Positions 12,086 through 26,900 of a DNA stretch of 64,000 bases are shown in pieces (the first letter of the stretch is position 1; each line of letters starts with the position of its first letter). The DNA comes from Brugia malayi (Eukaryota; Nematoda; Chromadorea; Rhabditida; Onchocercidae): contig NW_025062479.1 in the NCBI RefSeq assembly GCF_000002995.4, positions 14,122,221 through 14,186,220 of the forward strand, given 5' to 3'. The notes below the pieces were generated by a model. The model made no database searches. It was given only the letters and a program-made list of their open reading frames with translations, and was not told where the DNA came from. A program made the translations under genes and the position numbers.

Positions 12086-15000
12086 ACACATTTCTTACCA
12101 AACAATTAAATTTACTTTGAAAATTTTAAATATAACAATACTTAGTGTACACAACTATTACTTAAGGATCCTTTCTAAAACAATTTACATTGGATGAATG
12201 AATGATTTAAAATGAAAGCATATAACAAAGAATGAAATTAAATAAAAATTAATAAATTAATAAGAACACAAGTAACATAGAATATAATTGTAAATGTGTT
12301 TAAATAATCAAGTAAAATGATGTTTGTGATTAATCAATTTTGCGCACTATTGTTATTATCAGTTATTCATTAATAAAATTTATACTAATTTAAAAAACAA
12401 AAGAATTTAAATTATTAAATTAGAAAAATATTAGTGTAATTTATGAAAGTTACTGTTAAAAATAGTTTTTAATTGAATAAGAAGAAAAGAGAAGAATGAA
12501 AGGAAGAGCTCGAGCTTTCCACACTATCACAATTTAAAGGTTTTGGATATTTGAAGTGTAGCGCATTTATTGACAAAAGCTTAGGAAGACAGATGCATTC
12601 CATTCTTCTATCCACTTGCCAACACCGCCCTTTCTGCCTGAACTCTTTCAGATATCTCTCAGTTCAAAGAAAAAAAATATTGCAATAATCAAGTGTGGAT
12701 GAATTGAGATGTAATCGTCGTTTCACAGTGCAAAAATTTCAATGGCTGAAATGATAATTTAACAAAAAAATTAGTAGATTGAAAGAAAAAAGAAACTGAA
12801 AATTTAAATTATTAAAAGGTAGAAATAATGTTCAATTTATAATAGATTACAACGTGATAATATAATGAAGACAGAAAGAGTTAAAGAGAGAGAGAGAGAG
12901 TTCATTGATTCAAACATTGCTGTATTTAATGAATTTTAATATTAGCACTGATAGCGTTTATAGCAGATTTCAAATCATAAAATGATACAATGAAAATGAG
13001 ATAGTGCAATCAGTTAGTGAATGAAGTTCAATAATATTTAGTTTAAATTAATTAAACCTCAGTAGTATCTAGTACAATTAAATCTAATAGTGACTGATTT
13101 AATCAATTTAACTAATTAGGAATAATTTAATTATTAGACTAGTAATATTAAAATTAATTGCCATAATTTAATAAAGGGAAAGAATGTAAAGAAAAGTGAA
13201 ATAAAATGAAGTAACTAATAGGCTTATCACAATAAAATTAATCTAATCAGCGTTATCAAATAAAATCGAATATCATTCGTATGATTGCTTAAATAATAAT
13301 CAAAAATAAAATATATATATAATCTAAATAAATTAATATAAATTTAAATAATATATTTTAAATAATCAATTGTAATATAATCAAAGTAAATTTAAATAAC
13401 CAAAAATTAATTTAATGCATTTGAAATGAAAAGTTTTTGAAATTCTTATTCACAATAAATGATTTCAAATTTAAAATTGACTGAAATTGATAAGTGAAAT
13501 ATTATGATTGCAGCATATAATTTAGTATATAAACGAAAAGAAACCATTAAATCTTAAATTTTTATAAATGAATATCAAATATCGTAAATATTTTCAAATG
13601 TAAAAGAGAGAGTGAGAGAGAAAGAGACTTTGTAATTGTAAAGATAGTAGGATAATTTCATGCATTTCTGGTAAATTATTCAGTACTTGTTATTACATCA
13701 CTGATGTTTGATGTATTCTGAAAATATTTGATGTATCTGAAATTTTTTAATAAAAAAAAAAAATAATGGTAATAAAAAAGAATGAAAGAGAAAGAAAGGG
13801 AGACAGAGGGAGAGAATGAGCTAGAAAGAAAGAAGTTATGTGAAAAGCGATAAAAAAATTTTTGAAAAAATATTTTAAAAAGATTAGCTATTAAAAGGTA
13901 ACTATTAAAAATTAAAAAAAACGATTACTAAGAACTAAATTATTTATTAAAAAACTTCTTTAGAAAAATCAAATACTTTTATAGTTAACCAATAAAATTA
14001 AAAAATTCAAGGTTTCTCGTTTTATTTTCTCTTCTTCCTATATCATTTGCGCTTCATCAATGCAATTATTTTTAGTAATAATAATAAATAAATAAATAAA
14101 TAATAATATTGGTAATAATATACTAATAAATATTAATAATTATACACTTATATGTAAATTAACGATGAATGAAACTATTTAATGATTAGAAAATTTCATG
14201 GTACTTAAGGAAAGTATATAGCTTATGCATTTTACATTTCACTGCTTCATTGTATTCCATTTCAATATTGATTTATTTTAGCTAGTATTAGCTCTGTTTA
14301 AAGCAATCAATCAATATTTTCTTTAATTTAGTGCTTATTTACTATTCTATTCTTTTTAAACAATTTTTTATTTTGTTTTGTTTTATTTTTTTCCTTTCTT
14401 TTCATTTTTTTCTTAACATTTTGATTATTTCTGCTCTCTTCATTTTTCCTTTATTTTTCTTTTTTTAAATATTTTTTATTTATTTTATTTACATATCGTA
14501 AAAATTAAATGCAAAAAAAAAAAAATTAAATAGAAAATTTCTTTTTTTATTGTTTCAAAAAATTCAATCAAAATATTTTTACTTGAGTTAAATTTGATAT
14601 TTTAAATCCATCTAATTTTTGTTTGTTTGTTTGTTTGTCTTTTTTTTTCATCTGTAAAAGTTGGTTTATTTTATTTTTAGTCAAGTATTATACTAACTCA
14701 ATTTATGATTTATATGAGAAGGAAATTAAATGTTAAATAAACTAACTCGAAATGCTAATATGATAAATAAATTTGAACTAGAAATAAGTGCAATGAAAGA
14801 GTGTCAAATCTTCTGGGAGAATAAAAGTAATATTTGGATATTTTATTGGTATTCATTTGGTACTCTTTTAGAATAGATATATCTCACGTATATCTTACTT
14901 TTTCTGGAAGAAAATAGAATAGATATGTTTTATTATCTCACATATATCCTTTATTATATTCAAAATTTAACTTCCACGTTGTTTTAAAATTTGAAACTAA

Positions 15001-15160
15001 TGTAGGAATAAAAAAAGAAAAAGGAAACTCTAATACAGATGAAAGCCACAATGAGGTCTGATGAAAAAGCGAGGGATATCGATACGTAAAGTACAATTTT
15101 AAGTATTTCGAATATTGATAATTAGTTCACAGCATTTGCAAATCATTTCGAGCTTATCAA

Positions 15161-15405
15161 ACTTCAATCAACCTATTTACTGATACTTAATTTTTATAAT
15201 AATATTAAATCACTTCGTCAACAAGTGCTTCAATATTAGACTTTAATCAGTCTATTTAGGGATAATAATTGATAAATAATTTATGGCAGTGTAAATCATT
15301 TCCACAATAAATGCTTTAATATCGAAATTTAACCAATTTATTTGCTGATATCAACTGGTAATTAATTTTTAACAGTAATAAATAATTTCCAGAGGAAACA
15401 GCATA
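15161..15405. repeat. three-copy minisatellite, unit about 82 bp
   Basis: Units begin near 15161, 15241 and 15325. Each runs from ACTTCAATCAACCTATTTACTG-like to AAATCATTTC..AAGTGCTTCAATAT-like sequence. A partial unit tail precedes it at 15120-15160. Copies are strongly diverged, so the array is old. Confidence 0.6.
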
Positions 15406-18400
15406 GTTTGTTGACTTCATAAATGTTACACATTTATGAAGTGATTTTATTATGATGTTAAATGAGAATGATTAGAAAGACTTTAAGAAAACTGATTACT
15501 CTTATCAGTGATTTTTTATCAATAAAACTTAGTTATTACCTAGAAAAACTTCTATTGAAATATGCAATCATATCTGATCGTTATGGCGCTATTGTTTTAA
15601 CTGAAATGTTTGAAATGGAAAATGTCAGAATTAAATACAAGCAAGCATTTTGTTTACTGAGAAAATTTAAAAAAAAAATTTTTTAACAAATTTTTTTCCT
15701 TTTAAATTTCTCTGCTGAAGCGATATTATAATAGTTTAGAAGTGTATACGTAAAAGCTGCAAATGTTAGTTTAAAAATGTGAAATAAAATAGAAAAATGG
15801 CTTCAAGAAAATGTATTTATATTATTTGCAGAGGGGATGCAAAAATTTAATTATAACAAAATATGAATAAAAATCAATAAATTTAAGATTATCATTTTTT
15901 ATCATTAATAAGATCAAAATTTAAAATAAAAAAACGAGCTCAATTATTGTCTGTCAATCAAAAATACTCAAGGTATGCACTTAAAGTTATATTTAGAAAT
16001 TAAAAACGAAAATGAAAATTTTGTATTAAATTAGAAAAATGAAGAATATAAAATTTGTTGGAAATACTTATTTAAACCTAAAACTGTTTGAATTTTTTCC
16101 CTCTGTTTTTGTAGAAAAAAACATTTATTGGAAATAATGCTTTTTATTTTATTGCTATATTACTTTTATATAGTGGTAAAATTATTTCAAATTATTTCAT
16201 GATATAAGTGATATATTTGTTTAAAAAATAATTATTATACTCATTTGACCTTTTCATAGATCATTTCTTAAAAATAATACTTGAAATAAATTTCTAATAT
16301 TTTTTTTTTTGTTTATTAAATTTTTGACATTTTTTTTTACAGAACAGTTGAATTATTCTGTAATTAATCAATAAAAATAATATATGCGATTTGCGCAATT
16401 AATCAAGTAAAATCATATAAGAAATGATTTATTTTCAAAAAAAAAGAGGGAAAGTAATAATTTTAAAAAGCATTAAAAAAACAAAATTTAATTACTTTTT
16501 TTTTCTTTTTTGCTGTTGAAAAGATTCATTTCATTTTGAAATATTGTATGAGTTTATCTTTTTCATAATAATAATAATCTTTAATAACTTTGGTATAGCG
16601 TTTAAAATTTTTTCCTTTTTTTCCCTTTTTTTTCATAAATAATCAACCAAAGAAAATGGAATATTATGATTTATGCGAACTGCTAAAATTTTCAAACCAA
16701 CTTCCTTCTACTTGTTTTTTAATGTAATTAAAATTTGAAAATAATAAAAAGTAATTGGGAGATAATGGTAAATTATAAAAATTATGAGAATAATATCAAT
16801 TTCTTTTTGTTTACTATTTAAATTGCTTGATTCTAATAGATAATAAACAGATATTTGTTGCCTTATATTTAGTTAACTGACATTTTAACTTTTTAACGTT
16901 TGCTCATCACTATTTAATTATTGAATCAATAGATTCTTAGCTTAAATAAACTTTTGCCGTTTCAATAATTTCTCAGTCTTTTTTATTACATTTATAAGAA
17001 AAAATTTTTTCCCTTCTTTTTGAAAAATGATGATATTGATATATATATATATATATATTACCAATAACGGGTCAAATTCAAGTAAAAAAAGGAAGAAAAG
17101 GAAAAAAAGTGAGAAGTCTAAAATTAATGTAATTCTAATTATTTGAAAGTCCCATAAATTGTAGTGAATTTTTTTTTTTTTTTTTGGTATATAAAAAGTA
17201 AAAAAGCAAACTAGATTGACTGAGAAAAAAATTCCTTTTTATTCTTTTAGTTATTTTTTTTTTTAAAAAAAAAAAGATTAGTTTTTTTTTTTTTTAATTT
17301 TTTTAATTCGTCATCAGCAGCACAATAATTATTTTTTAAAAAAAACCGTAGAGAGTAATTTAAACTTATAATTAAAGCTTCCGATTGAAAATTTTCTATG
17401 AGGAAAAAGTAACTTCAAAAAAAAAAAATACTTAATTATTATGAATAGGAAAAATTATTGGTCAGATAAAGTTAATGAAATTTTCATGAAAGATAAAATT
17501 AATGAAATTTTGCATGGTCTTACAGAAGTCATTTAATTATTCCGAATTTACAAAGTTTAGGTAGAAGCAGTTAGCGAAACTTTTATAGTTAAATCTGCAA
17601 AACTTTATTTTTTTAATAGTTAAATTTAAATTCATGAATAATTTTTTTTTTTTAGGTGGGTAAAAAAAATTTGTTTTAAATGAATGTTTAATAATTTTTT
17701 AATTTGAAAAAAAGAATTACGAAATATAAAAATTATTTCATTGTTAAACACACAAATTTTGATGAATCATCCAAGTAATAATCAAAACAAAAACAAATAA
17801 AATTTTAAGCATTATTTATTAGGTAATGCAATTGCAATCAAACATTACTTATTAAATCATTCATTGAGTAATAGTAGTGATAGTAATAGGAAATAGAAAG
17901 GTAATTGATAAAACATTTCAATTAATGAAGTTATACTATGAACAAAAAAAGAGAAACCAATTTCTTCTCCACTTTCTTTTATTATCACTGTAAAATATTA
18001 ATTATTTATGAATAAGTTTGATCATTTTTTAAAAAAAGGAATTAATTTTAAGACGAAATTATAGAAGTAACTAAAGTATAAATCGTAAAATGAAATAGTA
18101 AATAAAATTTGAAAAAAAAAAAAAGCAATAATTAGCATTATTTTGAACAACAAAATATACTTCAAAACATTCAATCAATTATTATCATTACTATAATTAT
18201 AATCATTTATTACAATTATCATTATTATCAACATTAAATGTTTAGAATTCTTTTCCACTATTGCCTTCCCACTATTACGAGCAAACATTAGCTGTCTTTT
18301 CCCATTTTCTCTCTCTCTGTTGGATAAATTTATTTATATTACCATTTAAATATTGTTCCACAACATAACAACAATGGTAGTAGGAATCATTAGTTACAAT

Positions 18401-20357
18401 TAATTACAATTTCAAAATTTATTTATACAAATATTTGTTAATAAAGTGCTAACACTAATAGTTCACTTTCACTGCTAATAGTCCAATTTTAAAGCCAATA
18501 ATTTAATTTCAGACTGCAAATTTGCACTACTAAATTTGCATGCAACGATTTGCTAAAGTGCACGAATTGCTAAATGGCAAGTAAAAGTAAACTTTTTTAC
18601 TTACATTATTAATTTATTTTCTTTCGTAATAATATTCATCTTTAAATCTAAATGCAATAACTGAATAAAACAAAACGATGTGAAAAGAAGAAATTCAAAA
18701 TTTTTTAAAATATAACAAACAATTCGGTATATTTTTATTAAAAGATAAGAAAAACCAAAAAAGATGATTTAAAAAAAATATGCACTAAATTAAATAATGA
18801 AATTAAAATCGAATTATATGATTTGAATTGATAACAAAGTTAGATTTAAGAAGATTTGTTTATGTTATTAAATTAATGAATCAATTCTCATTTGTTGTGT
18901 CAAAATGATCAATTGCGCTGGTAATTAATCAGTGCTCATCTGCTGTGCAATTAATAAATCAACAATTTTTCATTAACATTTTAAAAGAAAAATTAAATTA
19001 TTAGAAAAAATTTACTATTAGAGAAAAATGTTCAATTAATTAATTTGATTAAAAGTTTTTAATAGTATTAATTTTTTCAAATTTCATCAATATTTTCAAT
19101 CATCGAAATTGTACGAAAATTAATTTAGTTATTTTCCCAACCTGCAACAATTAAAATGAAGTTATTGGAAATAATATTAATTAGGGGGAATTTATTTGAA
19201 TATTTGCAGTAAATATTAAAATTTATATTTTTTATGATTTGAAAACACAAAGCCATCATTTTTGAACGAATGTTAAATATCTTTGCAATGAATATATATT
19301 GCAAAATCATATTATCACATTCTGGCTTAATTGCAATTTATTAATGAACCTAATTTTGTAGCGCATCTAATTATTTCAATAAAAATTGAATTATCAGTCT
19401 TGCTTTTTGTTTTCTCTTTTCTTTAATTTAATTTTTTAGCAATAATTTTCCTAATAGCAATTATAACCTTGTTAATTTTTTTTTAATGATAATATATTCC
19501 AATAATTAAATATTATTTAATCATAATAACATTTAATAATAAAATTTAGTAGTACATAGTAAATTAAATTAATATACGAAAAGTCTTTATCGTTTTTTTA
19601 TAATATTTGCTATAATTGAAGCTAACTAAAATAATATAAACGAAACTGCTAAATTTTTTTTCAAAAAAAAAATTAAAAAGATAAAAAAATGGGAACTTTA
19701 AGTAATTTTAATAGGAAATTGTCAGTCATTCAAAAATCATCATTTACTATTAATTGAAATACTACTATTGATGTAATTTAAAACACAAACATTCATGTAT
19801 AAATATTACTATTTACTTCAATTATCACATCGTATTTGATTTATTACAGCTTTTCTCATTTATTTTTAGAAAAGTTTAATTGTTATTTATTATTTTTATT
19901 ACTTTATATTTATTTTTTTACTTTTTGAAAAAATTTTATATTAAAAAAAGTTTTTTTTTTTTTTTCAAATTCATTTTTCTGTTATTATTTAGCAAAAATT
20001 CATTTATTTTAATAAAAAATAACGAAAAAAAAAAGAAAAGTGATATTTTATTTAGGCTAAAAAAAAGAAGAGAAAAAAAATGGTAGTGAAATTTTCGATT
20101 TATTATTTACTTAAAAATTGAAAAAAGATTCTTTTATTTTCTTTTCTTTTATCAAAGGAATGTTTTTTTTGAAAAAAAAAAAAGAAATGATGAAAACTAG
20201 ACAAGAAATTTGACTATTTTTTTTTAATTTATTTAACAGATGAAAAATGTTTTTATTTATTTATTTATTTTTTCTTTTCATTTTTTAAAAATTTGTTCTT
20301 TGATTACATTTGTGAGGCAAAAAAATAGACTGTAAAAACTAGAAAATTATTCCTTTT

Positions 20358-20458
20358 ATATTATTATTATTACTATTATTATTATTATAATTATAATGAT
20401 AATTATTATAATTATTATTATTATATTATTATTATTATTTTATTATTATTATTATTTT
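20358..20458. repeat. ATT/TTA microsatellite
   Basis: About 100 bp of nearly pure TTA/ATT repeat with ATA interruptions, just upstream of the putative 5'UTR exon of the MH2 gene. Confidence 0.85.
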
Positions 20459-20570
20459 ACTACCAATTTTTTTTGGCTTGCTTTCTTTTTTTTTAATTTC
20501 TCTGTATTTTAATTAACTGGTAATTTCTTAGAGTGATACTAGTTTATTTCTTCATCAGTAGTTAATAGTA

Positions 20571-20885
20571 AGAAGTACAGGTAAGTAAGTATGACATATC
20601 TGTCATCCAGTTTACATCAGTCATTTAAATCATTATTTTACATCGTCCCATCATATTATTTCGATCATTTTCTTTTATTTTTTCTCAATCTGAAATTGAT
20701 TATTTCTCATATTTAAATTTTATTGCGACAATTAATCAGAGGAAAAAAGAAAATTTTTAATTATTTTAATATATCTAATTAAATTATCACCTTCATATTT
20801 GAATATCATTAATTCTACCATTTAATTATATTATTCTGCTATTTTTTCATTTGCATTATTTTTAAATCCATTAATTATTTTTTAG
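20571..20885 (+). promoter_or_regulatory. probable 5'UTR exon end and 5'UTR intron of the MH2 gene
   Basis: An exact consensus donor CAG|GTAAGT has its GT at 20581-20582, and a TTTTTTAG acceptor ends at 20885, 48 nt before the ATG of the MH2 gene. Together they suggest an untranslated first exon ending at 20580 and an intron 20581-20885. The first exon's 5' end is not visible. Confidence 0.45.
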
Positions 20886-20933
20886 ATGTAAAAAGAAACA
20901 AAAAGCGAGAAAGAAAAAAAAGAAAGTTTAAAA

Positions 20934-23900
20934 ATGAACGATAGATGTGCTTCATCACGAATGGAAGTGGCTTGCTTACCTGGTGTAGGCTATACTTCAT
21001 CTAATGGTATCAAAGATATACGAGTGCTATCGTCTAATGCTACCAATAGCGCCGAACAGTGGCATACCGTGGAGCAATTTGAAAAAGTTAGCCTAATTTT
21101 CAAATTAACAAATATTTTAGTTAAACAGATTAAAAGAACAGTTTTGAAAATAAATTTTGCAATACAAAAATTATTGCCAGTGAATGAAAATCATTAAATT
21201 AAATCACAAAAAAAAAAAAAAAGAAAAAGAAAAAAGAAACAAATAAATAAAAGAGTTCGATTGAAATTTGTATCGATTACTCGTAAATTATTTTTCAGAA
21301 TTATCGATCACTCTTAAATGAAGCTAATAATAAATCATCTGAAGTTGCAATTACCTGACTAATTACCATATAAGGCTTAGCATTGCAAATGCTAATGATC
21401 TATCATTAGCAATTAATCAATTTGTACGAAAAAAGTGAAAGTTTTTGAGTCAAAAGTTTAAAAAATTAGAACAGACAAAACAAAAATAAAAAAAGGAGGA
21501 AAAGACAATCAAAGAGTTTAGCTAAGTTCTTAATAATTTATTGAGCAACGAAAAAAAAATAATGTGTTTAAATATTTTAAATCAAAAAATAAAAAATGAA
21601 GAATTAAGCCTAAACCTTATTAAAGTTAGATAATTGTATAATAGAAACATAAATTGGATTTAATCATTCTATTTTACTCATTTAATAAGATGAATAATAT
21701 GTTTTTTTTTTTTCCAATTAAGATAAAATTGTTTACCTTTTAAATGATTATTATCTTCAACAGTTTATTAAAAAAAATATGGAAAAGAAATCTTTTGTAA
21801 ATAAAAAATTTTTAGGAACATGTTATTGAAATACTCGAAAAACTTGAATACGGTGATTTAGATGACGAAATATGGGGTAAAATTATTTTAATGGAAAAAT
21901 GTAAATGTCTTGCAAAAGCTTATTTAAGGTTAGTCCTATTTTTTCAGTTCATTTCTAATAATATATTGAAAAAATATCATTATTTAATCTATTTAACTCA
22001 TCGCTTATCATTTATCGTAATTGTAAGTTTTTTAAAACTCATCACTTATCGCTCATCACAATCCCAAACTTTTTTTAACTTTAAATGATACAAAATAAAA
22101 TTAAATTCTTATTGTTTTTAATTATTAAAAAAATGCATTTCAATAATAATTTACTATCATTAATATACATTTATTATCAATAATCTAATAGATAATTATA
22201 TTAAATCTTTAATTACATTTACATTAACATTTTTCCTTTCTTTTTTTTTTTTTTTTTTGTTTTTGCTAATTGTTAATATCTAAATATTTTGAGAATTTTC
22301 GAAAGCTTTTTTCAGCACTTAAATGAAATTTTATTCTTTCCCTTAAATTAATTTTTCTTTTTTTTGCTCTTTATTTTCCAATGAGTGAAAAGAAATAAAA
22401 TAGTGAAAAATTACAATTTAGGAAGACAACAGTAATAATTGATGGTAGCACCGATGAATATGATGGTATTACACTTGGCTTTAATTATTTTCAAAATAAC
22501 GATTATAACAAGGACAAGAATAATATTCGACATAAAATTGGCGATGTTTGTTTTTTATTTTTAAAATATTTTATTCATTCACTTTAATTAAAAAAAAAAA
22601 AAATTTTATTAATTAAATAATTTGTCAGAATTACCGATAATTCACATTTTCAATTAAACTTTCACTTTTAGTGATAAGTTTTTATTAACACCAATATATA
22701 AAACAATGCTTATTTCAACAAAACTTATAATAATATGGAAATAATGTTAAATGGAGTTTAAAAATAAATGTTAATTAATTACTTTGTTAATAATTTTATT
22801 GGCCAGTAAAAACTCATCATTAACCAATTAAAAAAATTAATAATTTATTATTCAGTTAAATTAATGATAAATGATCTTTTAGGGTGTTATTATAAAAATT
22901 GATGGAAATGGTAATATTAAAGCTATGGCACGAGATTTAGCACCAGTAATTGTGCAAGGATGGCATGATCCAGTATCAAAATGTATTCCCGATCAATTGA
23001 TCAGTCAGGAGGGTCATCTAAAAACCATTAAAGATCGCCTGAAAGGTATTACTGATCAACAACGGGTTGAAAAGGTTACTATTTTATTATTTCAGCCATA
23101 TATTTTATCAATATGATAATTTTTTTTGTTGATAAATTGATACAATAGAAATAAAAAAAAATTACATACATAAAATTAAATAAATTACAATAATTTTTAA
23201 AAAATTTTAAAAAAAAAATATTTTACAAAAAATTAGGAAATTATTTTTTTTAAATAAAAAACGAACTTCAACATTAATTAGGAATCATTTAATTAATTGA
23301 TTATTACATTAATTAATTGCACCATTTCTTTTAATAACGGAAGTAAAAACTTGCAAAAAAAAGGTAGGCAGAAATTTTTTTTTTTTAAAAAAAAAGACCA
23401 ACAAAAATTTTACAAAAAAAAAAAGTATTCTTTTCTAAAATAATACTAGTAATTTATAGCTATTCGTTTAATTTCAATTTTAGCATATACTTTTTAAACA
23501 GATATTTGATATGCGTTTGTTTAATTTGGCAATGGAATATGAATTAAAACAATTGGAACCAAATATACCCGAACTTTTGCTAAAAACTTGCACACGAATA
23601 GCGCTGGTAAAAGATGCGGGCAAGAATGCATTGAAAACTCCTTGCTGGTTTATGATTATTAATTTAGTAGCACTGGATGTATTACGCAGTAAATTACCTA
23701 TTCTAAGTAATAACTACCTTTTACTTAGATTAATTATTTGAGTTACCTATTCAAAGTAATATTTATTTTTCACTTGAATTAATTAATCATAAAACAATCA
23801 AAAAATCAATAATCGCTAAATTCCTTAATCAAGGTAATAAATACTTATACGTATATATTGTCTTATTTTGACTCTTCATATTTTTATTTTTTTGTAAAAA

Positions 23901-26900
23901 CTCATATTTTTTTTTATTTTTTAGTTTTATAGAAGCATATCAGAAAAAAAAGAAGAAAAAATTATTTTGAAAGAATTTGAAATTTGGAAGAGAAAGCTAA
24001 GAAATTTTAATTTTTAGATTTTATACCTAAGAAACAATACGATCACTCTCAAATTACCACTGAAATATTTCCATCATATACAAAACAGTAAGCTTTAATT
24101 TTTTTTTTCTTTTTCATTTAAAATTAGATAAAAATAAGTTCTAAACTATTGATAATTTTAAGTAATTTTTGTTATATTTGCTAGATTGTAAGAGATAATT
24201 AAAAAAAAAAAAAAAAAAAAAAAAACGATTTGATTATTACCAGTATTTGATCAATCAAATTTAGTAAATAATGCACTTTTTTTTTATCAAATTTAGCAGT
24301 TAATGCAACTTGATAAGCAGTGCGAAAATAGAAAACTTTTGCAAATCAAAATTTAATTTTCATTACAATAGCACAAATAAAATATTGCTCTCTCTGTAAT
24401 TCTGTAATTTTTTTATTCTAAAATTTGTACCCTAAAATGCTAACAAATTTCAAAGTTAGTATTAGTCAAATTAAATCTTATTTAAAATTCAAAAGTGAAT
24501 TCAAGACACGAAACAATATTATTGGAATGAAATGATTGATATATTTTGACTTAATATTAAAAGAAAACAAGAAAAATAAATTTCATTTCACCAATTTTTG
24601 ATTGCTAAAAAATGCACTAAAGTTTTTCGAAATATCTTTTTTTTGTTTTGAACATATTAAATTTTAATGTTTTAACAAAACTTTCTAATGCATTTTAGAC
24701 ATAGCTTTAATTTTAATTTTAAAGTTTTCATAGCTATAGTTTTTACTAATCTTCCATTTTTAAAATCGTTTTTCGTTCTTTTTTTTTTTAATCCTTTTGT
24801 GTTTTTGCTGTTCTTTACATCTTCATTCCAAATAATTTCAACTGTTTTTACACCTAAATTTTTAGATTTTTTTTTTTAAACTAATTTTTTGGATATTTTA
24901 AATAATTTTTGAGTAAAGAGATTTTTAATTTTTCAAATTCAATTTTTCTCAGATCATTATCATGCACCAATTCTAATGATATATTAACAACTATAAAAGA
25001 AGGAAAGCATAACAAGGATGAATGGTTACAATTGAAGAACTTGTCAATGTCATCAATGTCATCCAGTGGTTTTAGCAGTATGAATTTGGTGAAAAATTCT
25101 GAAAAAGTTGAAAAGTTTGTTTAATTTATATTTACTTAAGCATTAATTTTTTTGCTAAAGCTGGAAGGAATATTAAATTAAGAAGGAAAGAAAATTTTTT
25201 CCTCAAATTTTCTGCTCCAATAATTTGAAATTATTTTTAATTTAAATGTAAACATTTCAACTAATTATTAACAATGAATTTTACAGTTGGAGCAAGAATT
25301 CGCTGAAATTTTTGAATGAGCATGAAGAAGAATTTTTGAATGGTGAAGAAATGGACAATATTACTTCTTTAAAAGTTTATTGATTTTTTTTTCTATTTTC
25401 ATATTCATTATTTATTCATTAAACAAATTTTAAATTATCAAACAAAAAAAAAAAAATTTTTTTTTAACTATCAAATAATCGTTTTTTATGAAAAATCTCA
25501 AAATGGTTTTTGAGATTTTTGTTCTACATTTGGAAATAATTGAAATACTTTTTCCTTTTCTTTTTTTTTCGTTTTGAGAAAGATCAAAATAAGGTCAACG
25601 ATCATTTAGAACTTCAAGTTTTATTCATGTTAACATGCCATATTTTAGCACAAATTAATGAAATCAATGGATGATAAACAGTGGTCAATGAAAGCAGTTA
25701 TACCCAAAGAAATTTACAGTTCATCTATTCAACGGAACACTTTAATGTTAAATTCAAATTTATCATTAAACAAAAGTGACGATGAATTGGACAATTTGTC
25801 GAGTAGCGATGCATATCAAAATGCTCAATGCACTAAAATATATGGTAATGAATATTACAGAAATTGGAAAATGAATCAGGCAACTGAAAAATATTTTCAA
25901 ATTGGTAAATGATTTTTCTTTTTCTATTATATTTATAATATTTCTGGCATTACTGATTATATTAATACTGCTAAATTAAAAAATAGTAATACTAAAGTAA
26001 TTACAGTATAATATGTAATTATAACAGTAATACAAATAATTTCGTAATATCTGCTAGAAATGTCAAAATTTTTCATTTTTTTAAAACTTTAAAAAAAAAA
26101 AGAAAACTTGATTGGAAAAAGATGTCAGATTGAATAATTTTATTAATTAGTTTAAATAAATTTTCTTATTTAATACGAAAATTTTTATTAAACAATTTTA
26201 CAACTAATTTATATATATTATGAAATTTTTTCTCAAATTTCACACAACTTAAAAAAAAATTATTTAAATTTAAATCAAAAATTGTTTAGCTAATAGCAAA
26301 TTAGAAGCGCAACAAAGCTATACGAAATCAATTGAGCAAACAAATACGCCATCTGAAATTATGGAAATTGCTTCGTATCCAACGTATCAATTAGATTCTC
26401 AGCGAACATCTTCGTTACATGATGGAATTTATAAATTAAAAGGATCAAAAATAGTGACAAGAAATATGTCACATATAAATTCATCATCTGATGACAGTTT
26501 TATTTTAAAGCAAAATGAAAATTTTCACCTTGATAAATTAACAAATGAGGAAAATAATACTACAGAACAACCAACAATTATGAAACATTCAAAATTACTT
26601 ATGAATGAAGAATATTTGAATCAATATTTTACATATCCAAAAAATAATTCCACTAAAATAGTTGTAAATAGCAATGATAATCTGTATGATATTAATAAGT
26701 GTAGAATTGATCATTTTTTTAAAATAAATCATCATCAGATGTATTCATTGGAAAAAATTGAAAATAATAGTCAAAAAGTTTCAAATATATCACAGTATCC
26801 TTATACGGTTGAAATTAATAATAATAATAAAAAGAAGTCACTCAAAGATGTGAAAAAACTATTCGAAAACATAACAAATGATTTAAATTTACCGCAAAAT

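Larger units (their letters stand above)
10679..20570. other. 10-kb gene-poor spacer
   Basis: Between the 5' end of the MTCL-like gene (minus strand) and the MH2 gene (plus strand), so it should hold both promoters. I see no credible coding exon. It contains A and T homopolymers, AG-rich tracts (12883-12900, 13605-13625), AT microsatellites (11969-11980, 17037-17056), an ATT tract (20358-20458) and two minisatellite-like arrays listed separately. A stretch with visibly more G and C lies at 12510-12730. Confidence 0.6.

Noticed and set aside
15462..15686. Open frame of 74 codons in the 10-kb spacer
   Set aside because: Composition could be coding, but it lacks splice signals, neighbours and any recognisable motif; it ends in an A run.
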